A stretch of 64,000 bases of DNA. It comes from Pontivivens sp032464575 (GTDB lineage: Bacteria; Pseudomonadota; Alphaproteobacteria; Rhodobacterales; Rhodobacteraceae). The notes below the pieces were generated by a model. That model ran no database searches. It saw nothing but the letters and a program-made list of their open reading frames with translations, and was not told the DNA's origin. The stretch spans positions 186,001 through 250,000 of the forward strand of contig JAWDKM010000004.1 of assembly GCA_032464575.1 (NCBI GenBank). The letters run 5' to 3'. Made by a program: the position numbers and the translations under genes. Position 1 is the stretch's first letter; each line of letters starts with the position of its first letter. Positions 48,354 to 57,160 of this stretch are shown one piece after another.

Positions 48354-50297
48354 TCACGTCTGAGGCCGGTTCGCGATCAGATGATCGACCACCTCCGGCT
48401 CGGCCAGCGTCGAGGTGTCGCCCAGGCTGCCGAAGTCGTTCTCGGCGATCTTGCGCAGGATGCGGCGCATGATCTTGCCGGAGCGGGTCTTGGGCAGGCC
48501 GGGCGCCCACTGGATGACGTCGGGCTTCGCGATCGGGCCGATGTCGGAGCGCACGTGGGCCTGAAGCTCCTTGACCAGGTCGTCGGTCGGCTCGCGCCCC
48601 TCCATGAGGGTGACGTAGCAGTAGATGCCCTGTCCCTTCACCTCGTGCGGGTAACCGACCACGGCGGCCTCGCTGACCGCGGGGTGTGCCACGAGGGAGC
48701 TTTCGACCTCCGCCGTGCCCATGCGGTGGCCCGAGACGTTGATGACGTCGTCGACCCGGCCCGTGATCCAGTAGTAGCCGTCCTCGTCGCGGCGGCAGCC
48801 GTCGCCGGAGAAGTAGTAGCCCTTGTACTGCTCGAAATAGGTCTTCACGAAGCGCTCGTGATCGCCCCAGACCGTGCGCATCTGGCCGGGCCAGCTGTCG
48901 GCGATGGCCAGCACGCCCTCGGTCGCCGTCTCCTCCTGGATGGCGGCGGTCTGCGGGTCGAGCACGACGGGCTGCACGCCGAAGAAGGGCGTGGTGGCCG
49001 AGCCGGGCTTGGTCGGCGTCGCACCGGGCAGCGGGGTGATGAGATGGCCGCCCGTCTCCGTCTGCCACCACGTATCCACGATCGGGCAGCGGCCCTTGCC
49101 GACGACATCGTTGTACCAGTTCCACGCCTCGGGGTTGATGGGCTCGCCCACGGTACCGAGGATGCGGATGGAGGAGAGGTCGTAGCCCTCCACGAAGCTG
49201 GTGCCCTTGCCCATCAGCGCGCGGATCGCCGTCGGCGCGGTGTAGAACTGGTTCACCTTGTGCTTCTCGCAGCAGGCCCAGAAGCGGCCCGCGTCGGGAT
49301 AGGTCGGCACGCCCTCGAACATCAGCGTGGTCGCGCCGTTGGCGAGGGGGCCGTAGACGATGTAGCTGTGGCCCGTCACCCAGCCCACATCCGCCGTGCA
49401 CCAGAAGACGTCCCCGTCATGGTAGTCGAACGTGTACTGATGCGTGATCGCGGCATAGAGCAGGTAGCCGCCAGAGGAGTGCACGACGCCCTTCGGCTTC
49501 CCGGTCGAGCCGGAGGTGTAGAGGACGAAGAGCGGATCCTCCGCGTTCATCGGCTCGGCCGGGCAGTCGTCGCCCACCCTCTCCTCCATCTCGTGCAGCC
49601 AGTAGTCGCCGGTGGAGCGGAAGGCGACCTGCTGGCCCGTGCGCTTGACGATCAGGCAGGCGGGATCCTCGGCGCAGTGGGTCAGCGCCAGGTTCACGTT
49701 GTCCTTGAGGTTCGTGACCCGGCCGCCGCGCGGCGCGCCGTCGGAGGTGATGACGAGCTTCGCGTCGCAATCGTCGATCCGGTTCGCGAGCGCGTCGGGC
49801 GAGAAGCCGGCGAAGACGATCGAGTGGATCGCGCCGATCCGCGCGCAGGCGAGCATCGCATAGGCCGCCTCGGGGATCATCGGCAGGTAGATGACTACGC
49901 GGTCGCCCTTCTTGATGCCGAGCTCCTTGAGGACGTTGGCGAACTTGCTGACGCGGGCGTGGAGCTCGCGATAGGTGATGTGGAGCGCCTCGTCCGACGC
50001 CTCGTCCGGCTCCCAGATGATCGCGGTCTGGTCGCCGCGCGTCTCCAAATGCCGGTCAACGCAGTTGGCGGCGACGTTCAGCTCGCCATCCTCGAACCAT
50101 TTGATGGAGACATCCGGGTAGGCGAAGGTGGTGTTCTTGATCCTGGTGGGCTGGGTGATCCAGTCGAGGCGCTTGGCCTCCTCGCCCCAGAACCCCTCGG
50201 GGTCGTTCACCGAGCGGGTATACATCTCTGCATAGCCGTCGGAATCGATGTGGGCGGCGCGCACCAGGTCGGGTGCGGGCTCGTGCATGTCCTTCAT
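48354..50297 (-). CDS. acs: Acetyl-CoA synthetase
   Basis: AMP-forming acetyl-CoA synthetase, 647 aa, activates acetate in two steps. ATP loop YTSGSTGKPKGVVHSSGG, WWQTETGGHLITP, and the C-terminal GRVDDVINVSGHRMGTAE hinge with the acetylatable Lys region TRSGKIMRRILRKIA. N-terminal WFEDGELNVAANCVDRHL is typical. RBS AGGAGG is 7 nt before the ATG. It follows the branched-chain-type ABC transporter genes on the same strand with an 80-nt gap; a symporter-type sensor kinase locus lies divergently upstream of these. Confidence 0.96.
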   Translation of the reverse strand: MKDMHEPAPDLVRAAHIDSDGYAEMYTRSVNDPEGFWGEEAKRLDWITQPTRIKNTTFAYPDVSIKWFEDGELNVAANCVDRHLETRGDQTAIIWEPDEASDEALHITYRELHARVSKFANVLKELGIKKGDRVVIYLPMIPEAAYAMLACARIGAIHSIVFAGFSPDALANRIDDCDAKLVITSDGAPRGGRVTNLKDNVNLALTHCAEDPACLIVKRTGQQVAFRSTGDYWLHEMEERVGDDCPAEPMNAEDPLFVLYTSGSTGKPKGVVHSSGGYLLYAAITHQYTFDYHDGDVFWCTADVGWVTGHSYIVYGPLANGATTLMFEGVPTYPDAGRFWACCEKHKVNQFYTAPTAIRALMGKGTSFVEGYDLSSIRILGTVGEPINPEAWNWYNDVVGKGRCPIVDTWWQTETGGHLITPLPGATPTKPGSATTPFFGVQPVVLDPQTAAIQEETATEGVLAIADSWPGQMRTVWGDHERFVKTYFEQYKGYYFSGDGCRRDEDGYYWITGRVDDVINVSGHRMGTAEVESSLVAHPAVSEAAVVGYPHEVKGQGIYCYVTLMEGREPTDDLVKELQAHVRSDIGPIAKPDVIQWAPGLPKTRSGKIMRRILRKIAENDFGSLGDTSTLAEPEVVDHLIANRPQT

Positions 50298-50380
50298 AAC
50301 GGATCCTCCTGTCGTCGAGGGCCGATCGGCGCGACCCTTCCTGGGGCGGCGATCCCGGCCGTGGGCGCCGGGACCGGTCG

Positions 50381-51130
50381 TCAGATCGCGAGGTACTCCT
50401 CACGCATCTGCTTATTGTCCAGCAGGTGCTGCGCCGTGTCATCATAGACAACAGTACCGGTATCCAGGATGACGGCCCGGTCCGCGAGCTGGAGCGCGGC
50501 GACCGCATTCTGCTCGACGATAACGGTGGTGATCCCCAGGTCCCTGATCTGCATCAAGGTTTTCTCGATCTCGTGGACGATGACGGGCGCAAGCCCCTCG
50601 TAAGGCTCGTCGAGCAGCAGGAGCTTGATGTCGCGCGCGAGCGCCCGGCCGATGGCGAGCATCTGCTGTTCGCCGCCCGAAAGGGTGGTTCCCTCCTGCT
50701 TTCGCCGCTCGCCGAGTCGGGGGAAGAGGTCGTAGATTCTCTCCAGGCTCCAGCCCTTCGGGGGCGCGATCTGGGCAAGCTGCAGGTTCTCCTCCACCGT
50801 CAGCCCCTGGATGATCCGGCGATCCTCCGGCACCAGCGCGATGCCCGCCTGTGCGGCCTGGTGCGCGCCCATGTCGTGGACCGCCTGGTGGTCGAGCCAG
50901 ATCTCGCCATGCGTGACCATGGGCGAGCCCGCCCGCGCGATGGAGCGCAGGGTGGAGGTCTTGCCCGCGCCGTTGCGGCCCAGCAGGGCGAGGATCTCGC
51001 CCTCGTGGATGTTCAGGCTGATGCCCTGAACGATGTAACTCTCACCGTAATAGGCGTGCATGTCCCAGACGGAGAAGTAGGCCGGTTCGGTGGGCCGCTC
51101 GGGCGCGCGAAGGGTGGACATCTGGTTCAT
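50381..51130 (-). CDS. Branched-chain-type ABC transporter ATPase (LivF-like)
   Basis: A 249-aa ATP-binding protein. Walker A GRNGAGKTSTLRSI, Q-loop region IALVPEDRRIIQGLTVEENL (a variant of the LivF VPQGRRIFPxLTVxENL), signature LSGGEQQMLAIGRAL and Walker B LLLLDEPYEGLAP. Last transport gene before acs. The Gln-to-Glu change in the Q-loop (VPEDRR) is common in LivF relatives. Confidence 0.92.
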   Translation of the reverse strand: MNQMSTLRAPERPTEPAYFSVWDMHAYYGESYIVQGISLNIHEGEILALLGRNGAGKTSTLRSIARAGSPMVTHGEIWLDHQAVHDMGAHQAAQAGIALVPEDRRIIQGLTVEENLQLAQIAPPKGWSLERIYDLFPRLGERRKQEGTTLSGGEQQMLAIGRALARDIKLLLLDEPYEGLAPVIVHEIEKTLMQIRDLGITTVIVEQNAVAALQLADRAVILDTGTVVYDDTAQHLLDNKQMREEYLAI

Positions 51131-51133
51131 GGC

Positions 51134-51895
51134 TTACTCTCCGTGCGCCTCGCCGAGATACGCTTCGCGCACCTTGGGGTTGCCCTTGATGAATTGCGGG
51201 TCGTCCTCGACGATCACGTGGCCCTGCGCGAGCACGCTGATCCGGTCGGCGAGGGAGAAGACGACGTGCATGTCGTGCTCGATGACGACGAAGGTGATCG
51301 GCCGGGCCTCCGCGATCGACTTCAACAGGTCGATCGTGTTGTTGGTGTCGGCCCGCGCCATGCCCGCGGTCGGCTCGTCGAGCAGCAGGAGCTTAGGGTC
51401 CTGTGCCAGGCACATCGCCATCTCCAGCCGCCGCTTGTCCCCGCGCGACATGGCGGAGGCGAGCATGTTGCGCTTGTCGAGGAGCCCCACGTCGCGCAGC
51501 ATCTCCTCCGCATGGTCGCGGATCGCCGTCTCCGCCTTCACCGCGGCGAAGGGGGAGAGCTTGAAGGCGCCGTCGCGGTGGGCGAAGGCGGGGATCATCA
51601 CGTTTTCCAGGATCGTGAGATCGGTGAAGATCTCCGGCGTCTGGAACACGCGGCTGACGCCCATCTGGTTGATCTCATGCGGCTTGCGCCCGATCAGGCT
51701 CTGCCCGTTGAACATCACCGTGCCCGTGTCCGGCGTCAGCCGCCCGACGAAGCAGTTGAGCAAGGTGGACTTGCCCGCACCGTTCGGCCCGATGATGGCG
51801 TGGACGGTGTTCTCCTCCACGTTGAGGTTGACGTTGTCGAGCGCCTGCAGACCGCCGAAGCGCTTGTTGACGTTCTGGACTTCGAGAATGCCCAT
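51134..51895 (-). CDS. Branched-chain-type ABC transporter ATPase (LivG-like)
   Basis: A 253-aa ATP-binding protein. Walker A GPNGAGKSTLLNCF, GVSRVFQTPEIFTDLTILEN, Walker B LLLLDEPTAGMARADTN. The signature is atypical: MSRGDKRRLEMAMCLA in place of LSxGxQ, so only one of the two composite ATP sites carries a canonical LSGGE from the LivF partner. Overlap with neighbours is absent but gaps are only 3 and 10 nt. Confidence 0.92.
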   Translation of the reverse strand: MGILEVQNVNKRFGGLQALDNVNLNVEENTVHAIIGPNGAGKSTLLNCFVGRLTPDTGTVMFNGQSLIGRKPHEINQMGVSRVFQTPEIFTDLTILENVMIPAFAHRDGAFKLSPFAAVKAETAIRDHAEEMLRDVGLLDKRNMLASAMSRGDKRRLEMAMCLAQDPKLLLLDEPTAGMARADTNNTIDLLKSIAEARPITFVVIEHDMHVVFSLADRISVLAQGHVIVEDDPQFIKGNPKVREAYLGEAHGE

Positions 51896-51905
51896 CTCGC
51901 CCTCC

Positions 51906-53096
51906 CTATTCCGCTGCGGCAGGGTTGCCCTGCACGTTCGATCCGACCTGTTCGAGATCGTCCCGCTCCCTCCGGCGGCCGAGGAAGCCGAAGATGCGCT
52001 TTGCCCCTTCGACCAGCCCGCCGGGCAGGAAGATCACGACCAGCATGAAGACGAGACCCAGCGTCAGGTGCCAGCCGTCGCCCACGAAGGTGGAGACGAC
52101 CTTGGTCACACCGTAGGCGAGGCTGTCGGGCAGCCACTCGAACCAGCCCTCGACCACGCTTTCGTTGAAGCGGGAGAGGCGGGCCTCGGCGAACTTGATG
52201 ACGCCGGCGCCGATCACGGGACCGAGCAGCGTCCCCGCCCCGCCGAGGATCGTCATCAGCACGACCTCACCGGATGCGGTCCAGACCATCCGCTCGGCGC
52301 CCGCGAGCGGGTCCATGCAGGCCAAGAGCCCGCCGGCGAGCCCCGCGTACATGCCCGAGATCACGAAGGCCGCCAGCGTGTAGGGCCGGGTGTTGACGCC
52401 CGTGTAGTTCAGCCGGTTCTGGTTGGTCTTCACCGCCTTCAGCATCAGGCCGAAGGGCGAGCGGAAGATGCGCAGCGCCACCCAGAACGCGAGGATCAGG
52501 AAGGCCGCAGCGAAGTAGAAGCCCACGTTGAACTGCACCGGAATGCCCAGGAGCTCAACGGTACGCGTGGCACTCATCTCGATCCCGAAAAGGTCCGGCG
52601 TCGGCAGCCGTCCCGCGCTGGGTGCGTCGAGGATCCGCGGATCGTCGAGGCTCAACTGCAGCCCCGTCTCGCCGTTCGTGACCGGGGTCAGCACCGAGTA
52701 GGCGAGGTTGTAGCTCATTTGCGCGAAGGCGAGCGTCAGGATCGAGAAGTAGATGCCCGAGCGGCGCAGGCTCACGAAGCCGATGACCAGCGCGAAGAGG
52801 CCCGCGATGATCACGCTCAGGATCAGCGCGGGGAAGACGTTCATGCTCAGAAGCTTGAACATCCACACCGCCGAGTAGGAACCGACGCCGAGGAAGGCCG
52901 CGTGCCCGAAGCTGAGATAGCCCGTCAGCCCGAACAGGATGTTGAAGCCCACCGCGAAGATGCCGAAGATCACGAAGAACTGCATCAGCGCGGGGTAGCC
53001 CGCCCCGATGGGCGCCGCGAAGATCGGCAGCAGCAGTACCGCGGCGGTGAAGACCAGCATCAGCGCGCGGTCGGATTTCAGGTCGATACCGAACAT
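51906..53096 (-). CDS. Branched-chain-type ABC transporter permease (LivM-like)
   Basis: A 396-aa permease with about ten membrane segments. Landmarks: FGLTGYLSFGHAAFLGVGSY, VSLRRSGIYFSILTLAFAQM, NRLNYTGVNTRPYTLAAFVI and the C-terminal GGAGTLLGPVIGAGVIKFAE, all LivM type. A 40-residue insertion around 130-175 (VTNGETGLQLSLDDPRILDA) distinguishes it from classical LivM. RBS GGAGGA precedes the start. Confidence 0.92.
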   Translation of the reverse strand: MFGIDLKSDRALMLVFTAAVLLLPIFAAPIGAGYPALMQFFVIFGIFAVGFNILFGLTGYLSFGHAAFLGVGSYSAVWMFKLLSMNVFPALILSVIIAGLFALVIGFVSLRRSGIYFSILTLAFAQMSYNLAYSVLTPVTNGETGLQLSLDDPRILDAPSAGRLPTPDLFGIEMSATRTVELLGIPVQFNVGFYFAAAFLILAFWVALRIFRSPFGLMLKAVKTNQNRLNYTGVNTRPYTLAAFVISGMYAGLAGGLLACMDPLAGAERMVWTASGEVVLMTILGGAGTLLGPVIGAGVIKFAEARLSRFNESVVEGWFEWLPDSLAYGVTKVVSTFVGDGWHLTLGLVFMLVVIFLPGGLVEGAKRIFGFLGRRRERDDLEQVGSNVQGNPAAAE

Positions 53097-53100
53097 GGGA

Positions 53101-54129
53101 TCAGTCCTCCATCACGCCGGCGCGGCCCATCAGGCCCCGCGGACGGGTGAGCAGAATGACGACGGCGACCAGGTAGATGATGATCTGGTCGATGCCGGGC
53201 AGGAGCGACTTCACCTCGTTCATCGAGGCGAAGGACTGCAGGATGCCGAGCAGGAACCCCGCGGCCACCGCACCGGGAAGCGAGCCCATGCCGCCGACCA
53301 CGACCACCACGAAGGAGATGACGAGGAAGTCCATGCCGAGGTGGTAGTCGGGCGAGAGGATCGGCGTGTACATCACGCCCGCCAGCCCCGCGACCGTCGC
53401 CGCCAGCCCGAACATCCAGGTGAAGCGCTTGTTGATGTCGATGCCGAGCAGCCCCACCGTCTCGCGGTCCGCCATGCCGGCGCGCACCACCATCCCGAAG
53501 GTCGTGTAGCGCAGGAAGGCGAAGACCCCGCCGATGATGAGGGCCGCGAAGATGAAGTAGACGAAGCGCCAGGTCGGATAGGGCACGACGCCCTCGGCAA
53601 AGCCCAGCCAGACGCCGAAATCCATCATGCCGCGCAGGCTCTCGGGCGCGGGCTGTGGGATAGGGTTGGCGCCGTAGAACTTCTTGATGATCTCCTGCAG
53701 CACGATAGCGAGGCCGAAGGTCACGAGGATCTGCTCGGCGTGCGGACGCGAATAGAAGAAGCGTATCAACCCGCGCTCCATCGTGACGCCAATCAGGAAC
53801 ATCACCGGGATCGCGACGAGGATCGAGACGGGCACGGAATAGTCGACGAGCCAGAGGCCGAAATCGCCGAACCAGCTCTGCAAGAGCGGCTCGCGGATCT
53901 CCAGCGCGGTGCCCCAGGCGGTGACCTCGGTCTCCGACAGGGTCACGGTCTCATAGGAGATCAGGGCGTTGAAGGTGACGGCGCAGAACGCGCCCAGCAT
54001 GAACAGCGCGCCGTGGGCGAAGTTCACGACGCCCAGCGTGCCGAAGATCAGGGTGAGGCCGAGGGCGATCAACGCATAGGCGGAACCCTTGTCGAGGCCA
54101 TTGAGGATCTGCAGGACGATCTCGCCCAT
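53101..54129 (-). CDS. Branched-chain-type ABC transporter permease (LivH-like)
   Basis: A 342-aa permease: LNGLDKGSAYALIALGLTLI, GVVNFAHGALFMLGAF and the C-terminal VVVVGGMGSLPGAVAAGFLL are LivH signatures. An extra loop at about 55-85 (ETVTLSETEVTAWGTALEIR) lies between the second and third membrane segments. RBS GGGAGAG precedes the ATG. A stem-loop separates it from the binding-protein gene. Confidence 0.92.
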   Translation of the reverse strand: MGEIVLQILNGLDKGSAYALIALGLTLIFGTLGVVNFAHGALFMLGAFCAVTFNALISYETVTLSETEVTAWGTALEIREPLLQSWFGDFGLWLVDYSVPVSILVAIPVMFLIGVTMERGLIRFFYSRPHAEQILVTFGLAIVLQEIIKKFYGANPIPQPAPESLRGMMDFGVWLGFAEGVVPYPTWRFVYFIFAALIIGGVFAFLRYTTFGMVVRAGMADRETVGLLGIDINKRFTWMFGLAATVAGLAGVMYTPILSPDYHLGMDFLVISFVVVVVGGMGSLPGAVAAGFLLGILQSFASMNEVKSLLPGIDQIIIYLVAVVILLTRPRGLMGRAGVMED

Positions 54130-54158
54130 GGTGCTCTCCCGCGGTTGGAATGGGGGGA

Positions 54159-54182
54159 GGCCGCCCTGCGATGAGGGCGGCC
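54159..54182 (-). terminator. Intra-operon stem-loop after the binding-protein gene
   Basis: A perfect 9-bp stem, GGCCGCCCT with AGGGCGGCC and a 6-nt loop, 10 nt after the binding-protein stop and before the LivH-like gene. No T-run; likely a partial terminator or 3'-end stabiliser raising binding-protein levels, as at 36513-36541. Confidence 0.5.
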
Positions 54183-54192
54183 GGAAGCGCGA

Positions 54193-55536
54193 TCAGGCGC
54201 CCGGATTGCACGCGCCGAGCTCGCCACCGGCGAACATCGGGTGATCCGGCTCGTAGGTGACCTGGCTGGCAGGCGTGACGTCCACGACTTCCAGGATGTC
54301 GAACTGGTTGGTCGGGTTGTCCTTGCCCTTCACCACCAGCACGTCCTTGAAGCACTGGTGATCCGCGCCGCGGTAGAGGGTCGGGCCGTTGCCCATGCCG
54401 TCGAACTCGTAGTCCTCCAGCGCCTCGACCACCGCGCACGGGTTGAAGTCGCCCGCGCGCTGCACCGCATCGGCATAAAGCAGCGTCTGCACGTAGCAGG
54501 TGTGCGCCGCCTGGGACGGCGGGAAGCCGTACTCCTGACCGAAGGACCGCACGAAGGTCTGCGAACCCTCGTCCTGCAGCGACCAGTGCCAGTTGGTGGA
54601 GCCGAAGATGCCCTTCACGTTCTCGCCCGCACCCTGCGCCATCAGGCGGGAGTAGAGCGGGACCACGATCTGGAAGTCCTTGCCGTTCGAGACCCGATCG
54701 CGCAGGCCGAACTGCACCGCCTGCGTCAGCGAGTTCACCATGTCGCGGCCGTAGTGGTTCAGGATCAGCGTGTCCGCATCCGAGTTCAGAACCGGCGTGA
54801 TGTACTGGGAGAAGTCGCCCGCGCCCAGCGGCGTGCGCACCTTCTGCACCGTGTTCCAGCCGAGGTTCTCGGTCGCGGCCGAGATCGACTCCTCCTGGGT
54901 CCAGCCCCAGTTGTAGTCCGCCGTCAGGTGATAGGCGTTGCGGTCCGCGCCGTAGTTCGCCTCCAGCACCGGGGCGAGGGCCGCACCGGACATGTAGGCG
55001 TTGAAGAAGTGGCGGAAGCCGTTGGCGCGGCGATCCTTGCCGGTCGTGTCGTTGGCGTGGGTCAGACCCGCCATGAAGATCACGCCCGCGTCCTGGCAGA
55101 GCGCCTGCACGGCCACCGCGACGCCCGAGGACGAGCCTCCGGTGATCATGATCGCGCCGTCCTGCTCGATCATCGAGCGGGCGGAGGCGCGCGCGGCGTC
55201 CGACTTGGTCTGGGTGTCGCCTGTCACGTACTCGACCTTGCGGCCGAGGATGCCCGAGCCCTCCAGAGCCTTGGAGCTGAACGTGTTGAGCATGCCGCCG
55301 TCGCCCTCGCCGTTGAGGTGCTTGACGGCGAGCTGGTAGGCGCGCAGCTCGTCCGCGCCCTCGTCGGCATAGGCGCCGGACTGGGGCACGTTGAAGCCCA
55401 GCGTGACCGAGGATTCGCCCGGTGCGTTGGTGTAGGCGCGCGCCGCCGAGGTGAAGAAGGTGGGGGCGGCAAGCGCCGCACCGACGGCCGCGCCACCGCG
55501 CAGCACGCCCCGACGGCTGAAGTTGGATTTCGACAT
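54193..55536 (-). CDS. Branched-chain-type ABC transporter substrate-binding protein
   Basis: A 447-aa periplasmic binding protein (Peripla_BP_6/LivJ-like) with a Tat-type signal (FSRRGVLRGGAAVGAALAAP). Mature features: VTLGFNVPQSGAYADEGADE, LGRKVEYVTGDTQTKSDAA, GSSSGVAVAVQALCQDAGV and the Trp-rich DYNWGWTQEE. Start at 55534-55536 with GGGAGGAA upstream. The operon continues with permeases, ATPases and acs, so acetate, another short-chain acid or an amide are plausible ligands; none is proven. Confidence 0.9.
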   Translation of the reverse strand: MSKSNFSRRGVLRGGAAVGAALAAPTFFTSAARAYTNAPGESSVTLGFNVPQSGAYADEGADELRAYQLAVKHLNGEGDGGMLNTFSSKALEGSGILGRKVEYVTGDTQTKSDAARASARSMIEQDGAIMITGGSSSGVAVAVQALCQDAGVIFMAGLTHANDTTGKDRRANGFRHFFNAYMSGAALAPVLEANYGADRNAYHLTADYNWGWTQEESISAATENLGWNTVQKVRTPLGAGDFSQYITPVLNSDADTLILNHYGRDMVNSLTQAVQFGLRDRVSNGKDFQIVVPLYSRLMAQGAGENVKGIFGSTNWHWSLQDEGSQTFVRSFGQEYGFPPSQAAHTCYVQTLLYADAVQRAGDFNPCAVVEALEDYEFDGMGNGPTLYRGADHQCFKDVLVVKGKDNPTNQFDILEVVDVTPASQVTYEPDHPMFAGGELGACNPGA

Positions 55537-55685
55537 GAGGTTCCTCCCTAACGTGTCGGTGTGCCCGGGCTGTCTTGCCGCGTTCTGGATGCGCGATGAC
55601 CGGGCGCGGGCCATTCGTGACCCAGCGTCAGGATGCGGGCGCAATGTCAACAAAGCAACAAGCCATTGCTTTAGTTGTATTTTTT

Positions 55686-55734
55686 TGTAAGTTATTTACA
55701 GGCTTTAACTGTTATGATGTAAAAAACATTACAT
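55686..55734. promoter_or_regulatory. Two TGTAA-TTACA palindromes in the AT-rich divergent promoter
   Basis: TGTAA-N5-TTACA at 55686-55700 and ATGTAA-N6-TTACAT at 55717-55734, centres about 32 bp apart (three helical turns), in an AT-rich island (about 55660-55735) between the binding-protein gene and the XRE regulator. They are the most likely operators of the regulator starting at 55775. Confidence 0.55.
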
Positions 55735-55774
55735 TGCGTCGCAGCAAGACCCGTTCACGAAAGGATTTTTCGCG

Positions 55775-57061
55775 ATGAGCCGATCCTTTGCCGGCCTCCG
55801 GATCCGGGAGCGGCGGCGCGCCCTCGGCCTCTCCCAGGCGGGTCTGGCGAAGGCGGCGGGCATCTCGCCGTCCTATCTCAACCTCATCGAACACAACCGC
55901 CGGCCCGTGGCCGGGCGGGTGATGACGGCGCTCGCCCGCGCGCTCGACGTGCCGCCCTCGGCCCTTGGAGAGGAGACCGCTTTGGGCGTCGTCGCCGCCC
56001 TGCGCGAGGCCGCCGCCGACTGGCCGGTGCACGCGCCCGAGATCGACGTGGTCGAGGAGTTCGTGGGCCGCTATCCGGGCTGGGCCCGGATGCTCGCCAC
56101 CCTCGATCAGACCGTGCGCGCCCAGCGCACGAGCATCGAGGCACTGAGCGACCGCCTCACCCACGACCCGGTGCTGCAGGCCGACCTGCACGAGATGCTG
56201 ACCTCGATCACCGCGATCCGCTCCACCGCCTCGATCCTCGCGAGCGTCGAGGATATCGAGGCGGGTCAGCGCCAGCGCTTCGTCGGCGCGATCCATGGGG
56301 AGAGCCAGCGGCTCAGCGAGGTGGCGGGCGCGCTCACCGACTATTTCGACCGCGCGATCGAGCGCGACGCGCCGCCTGCCACGCCCGAGGAGGAGGTGGC
56401 CCAGGCCCTCGAACAGGCGGGCTACGACATGCCGACGCTGGAGAACGGGGAGGAGACGCTGGACGATGTCGTCCGCCGCCTGCCCGTCCGCTCCGAGGCA
56501 GCACAGGCCGAGCTGCGCGGCTGGCTCACCCGCTGGCAGGCCGATGCCGCCGCCCTGCCCCGGACGGCGCTCGTGCCGCCGCTCGACCTGACGGCACTGG
56601 CAGCGGGGGCCGGGACGGACGTGCCGACGGTGATGCGCCGCCTCGCCTTTCTCGCCGCGCCCGACCTGCCGCAGATGGGGCTGGTGGTGGTGAACGGCGC
56701 GGGCCAGATGGTGCTGCGGCGGCCGCGGCCCGACTGGCCGTTCTCCCGCCAGCTTCCGGCCTGCGCGCTCTGGCCCGTCTTCACCGCGCTGCGCGATCCG
56801 GGGCTGACGCACACCGATATCGTGGTCAATCCCGACGGCGCGCGCTTCCTCGCGATCAGCCATGCGGAGCTTCACCGCCCGGCCACGACAGGCGCCCGGC
56901 CGCGGGTTGAGGCCACGATGCTGATCATGCCCGAGGCGCAGGCGGGCACCTTCGTCACCGGCCCGGGGCGTGAGCTGCGGGTGGGTCCGAGCTGCCGGAT
57001 CTGCGCCCGCCGCGCCTGTGCCGAACGGATCGCACCGCCGGTGCTCGACATCGACGCGTGA
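55775..57061 (+). CDS. XRE/ScfR-type regulator with embedded HisKA-like domain
   Basis: A 428-aa DNA-binding protein. Residues about 8-62 are an XRE HTH (LGLSQAGLAKAAGISPSYLN). The C-terminal region (about 280-428) resembles the DUF2083 domain of short-chain fatty acyl regulators, ending with a Cys cluster PSCRICARRACAERI. Between them, residues about 138-192 are not the ImmA/IrrE peptidase-like domain usual in ScfR proteins but align with the DHp domain of the kinase at 57776, about 25 of 54 positions identical by eye, retaining HEMLT (His139, Thr143), which fits the HExxT phospho-acceptor motif. It is divergent from the transporter-acs operon and 99 nt upstream of the response regulator. 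Phosphorylation is a hypothesis. Confidence 0.8.
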   Translation: MSRSFAGLRIRERRRALGLSQAGLAKAAGISPSYLNLIEHNRRPVAGRVMTALARALDVPPSALGEETALGVVAALREAAADWPVHAPEIDVVEEFVGRYPGWARMLATLDQTVRAQRTSIEALSDRLTHDPVLQADLHEMLTSITAIRSTASILASVEDIEAGQRQRFVGAIHGESQRLSEVAGALTDYFDRAIERDAPPATPEEEVAQALEQAGYDMPTLENGEETLDDVVRRLPVRSEAAQAELRGWLTRWQADAAALPRTALVPPLDLTALAAGAGTDVPTVMRRLAFLAAPDLPQMGLVVVNGAGQMVLRRPRPDWPFSRQLPACALWPVFTALRDPGLTHTDIVVNPDGARFLAISHAELHRPATTGARPRVEATMLIMPEAQAGTFVTGPGRELRVGPSCRICARRACAERIAPPVLDIDA

Positions 57062-57160
57062 TGCTTTGCCCCTTGCCCGCGGCGCGCGCCACCCGCTACC
57101 GTCGTTCGAAACCCGCAGGATCGCCCCGGCAGAGGGCAGACCGCGGGACGGGAGGTTCAG

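Noticed and set aside
47921..48363. Overlapping plus-strand frames between the I78 gene and acs
   Set aside because: Three competing frames of poor composition; the region is better explained as structured non-coding sequence.
51134..51895. LivG-like ATPase as inactive because of its SRGDKRR signature
   Set aside because: Walker A, Walker B and the D-loop region are intact and this signature variant occurs in a subgroup of LivG-like proteins, so inactivity is not supported.
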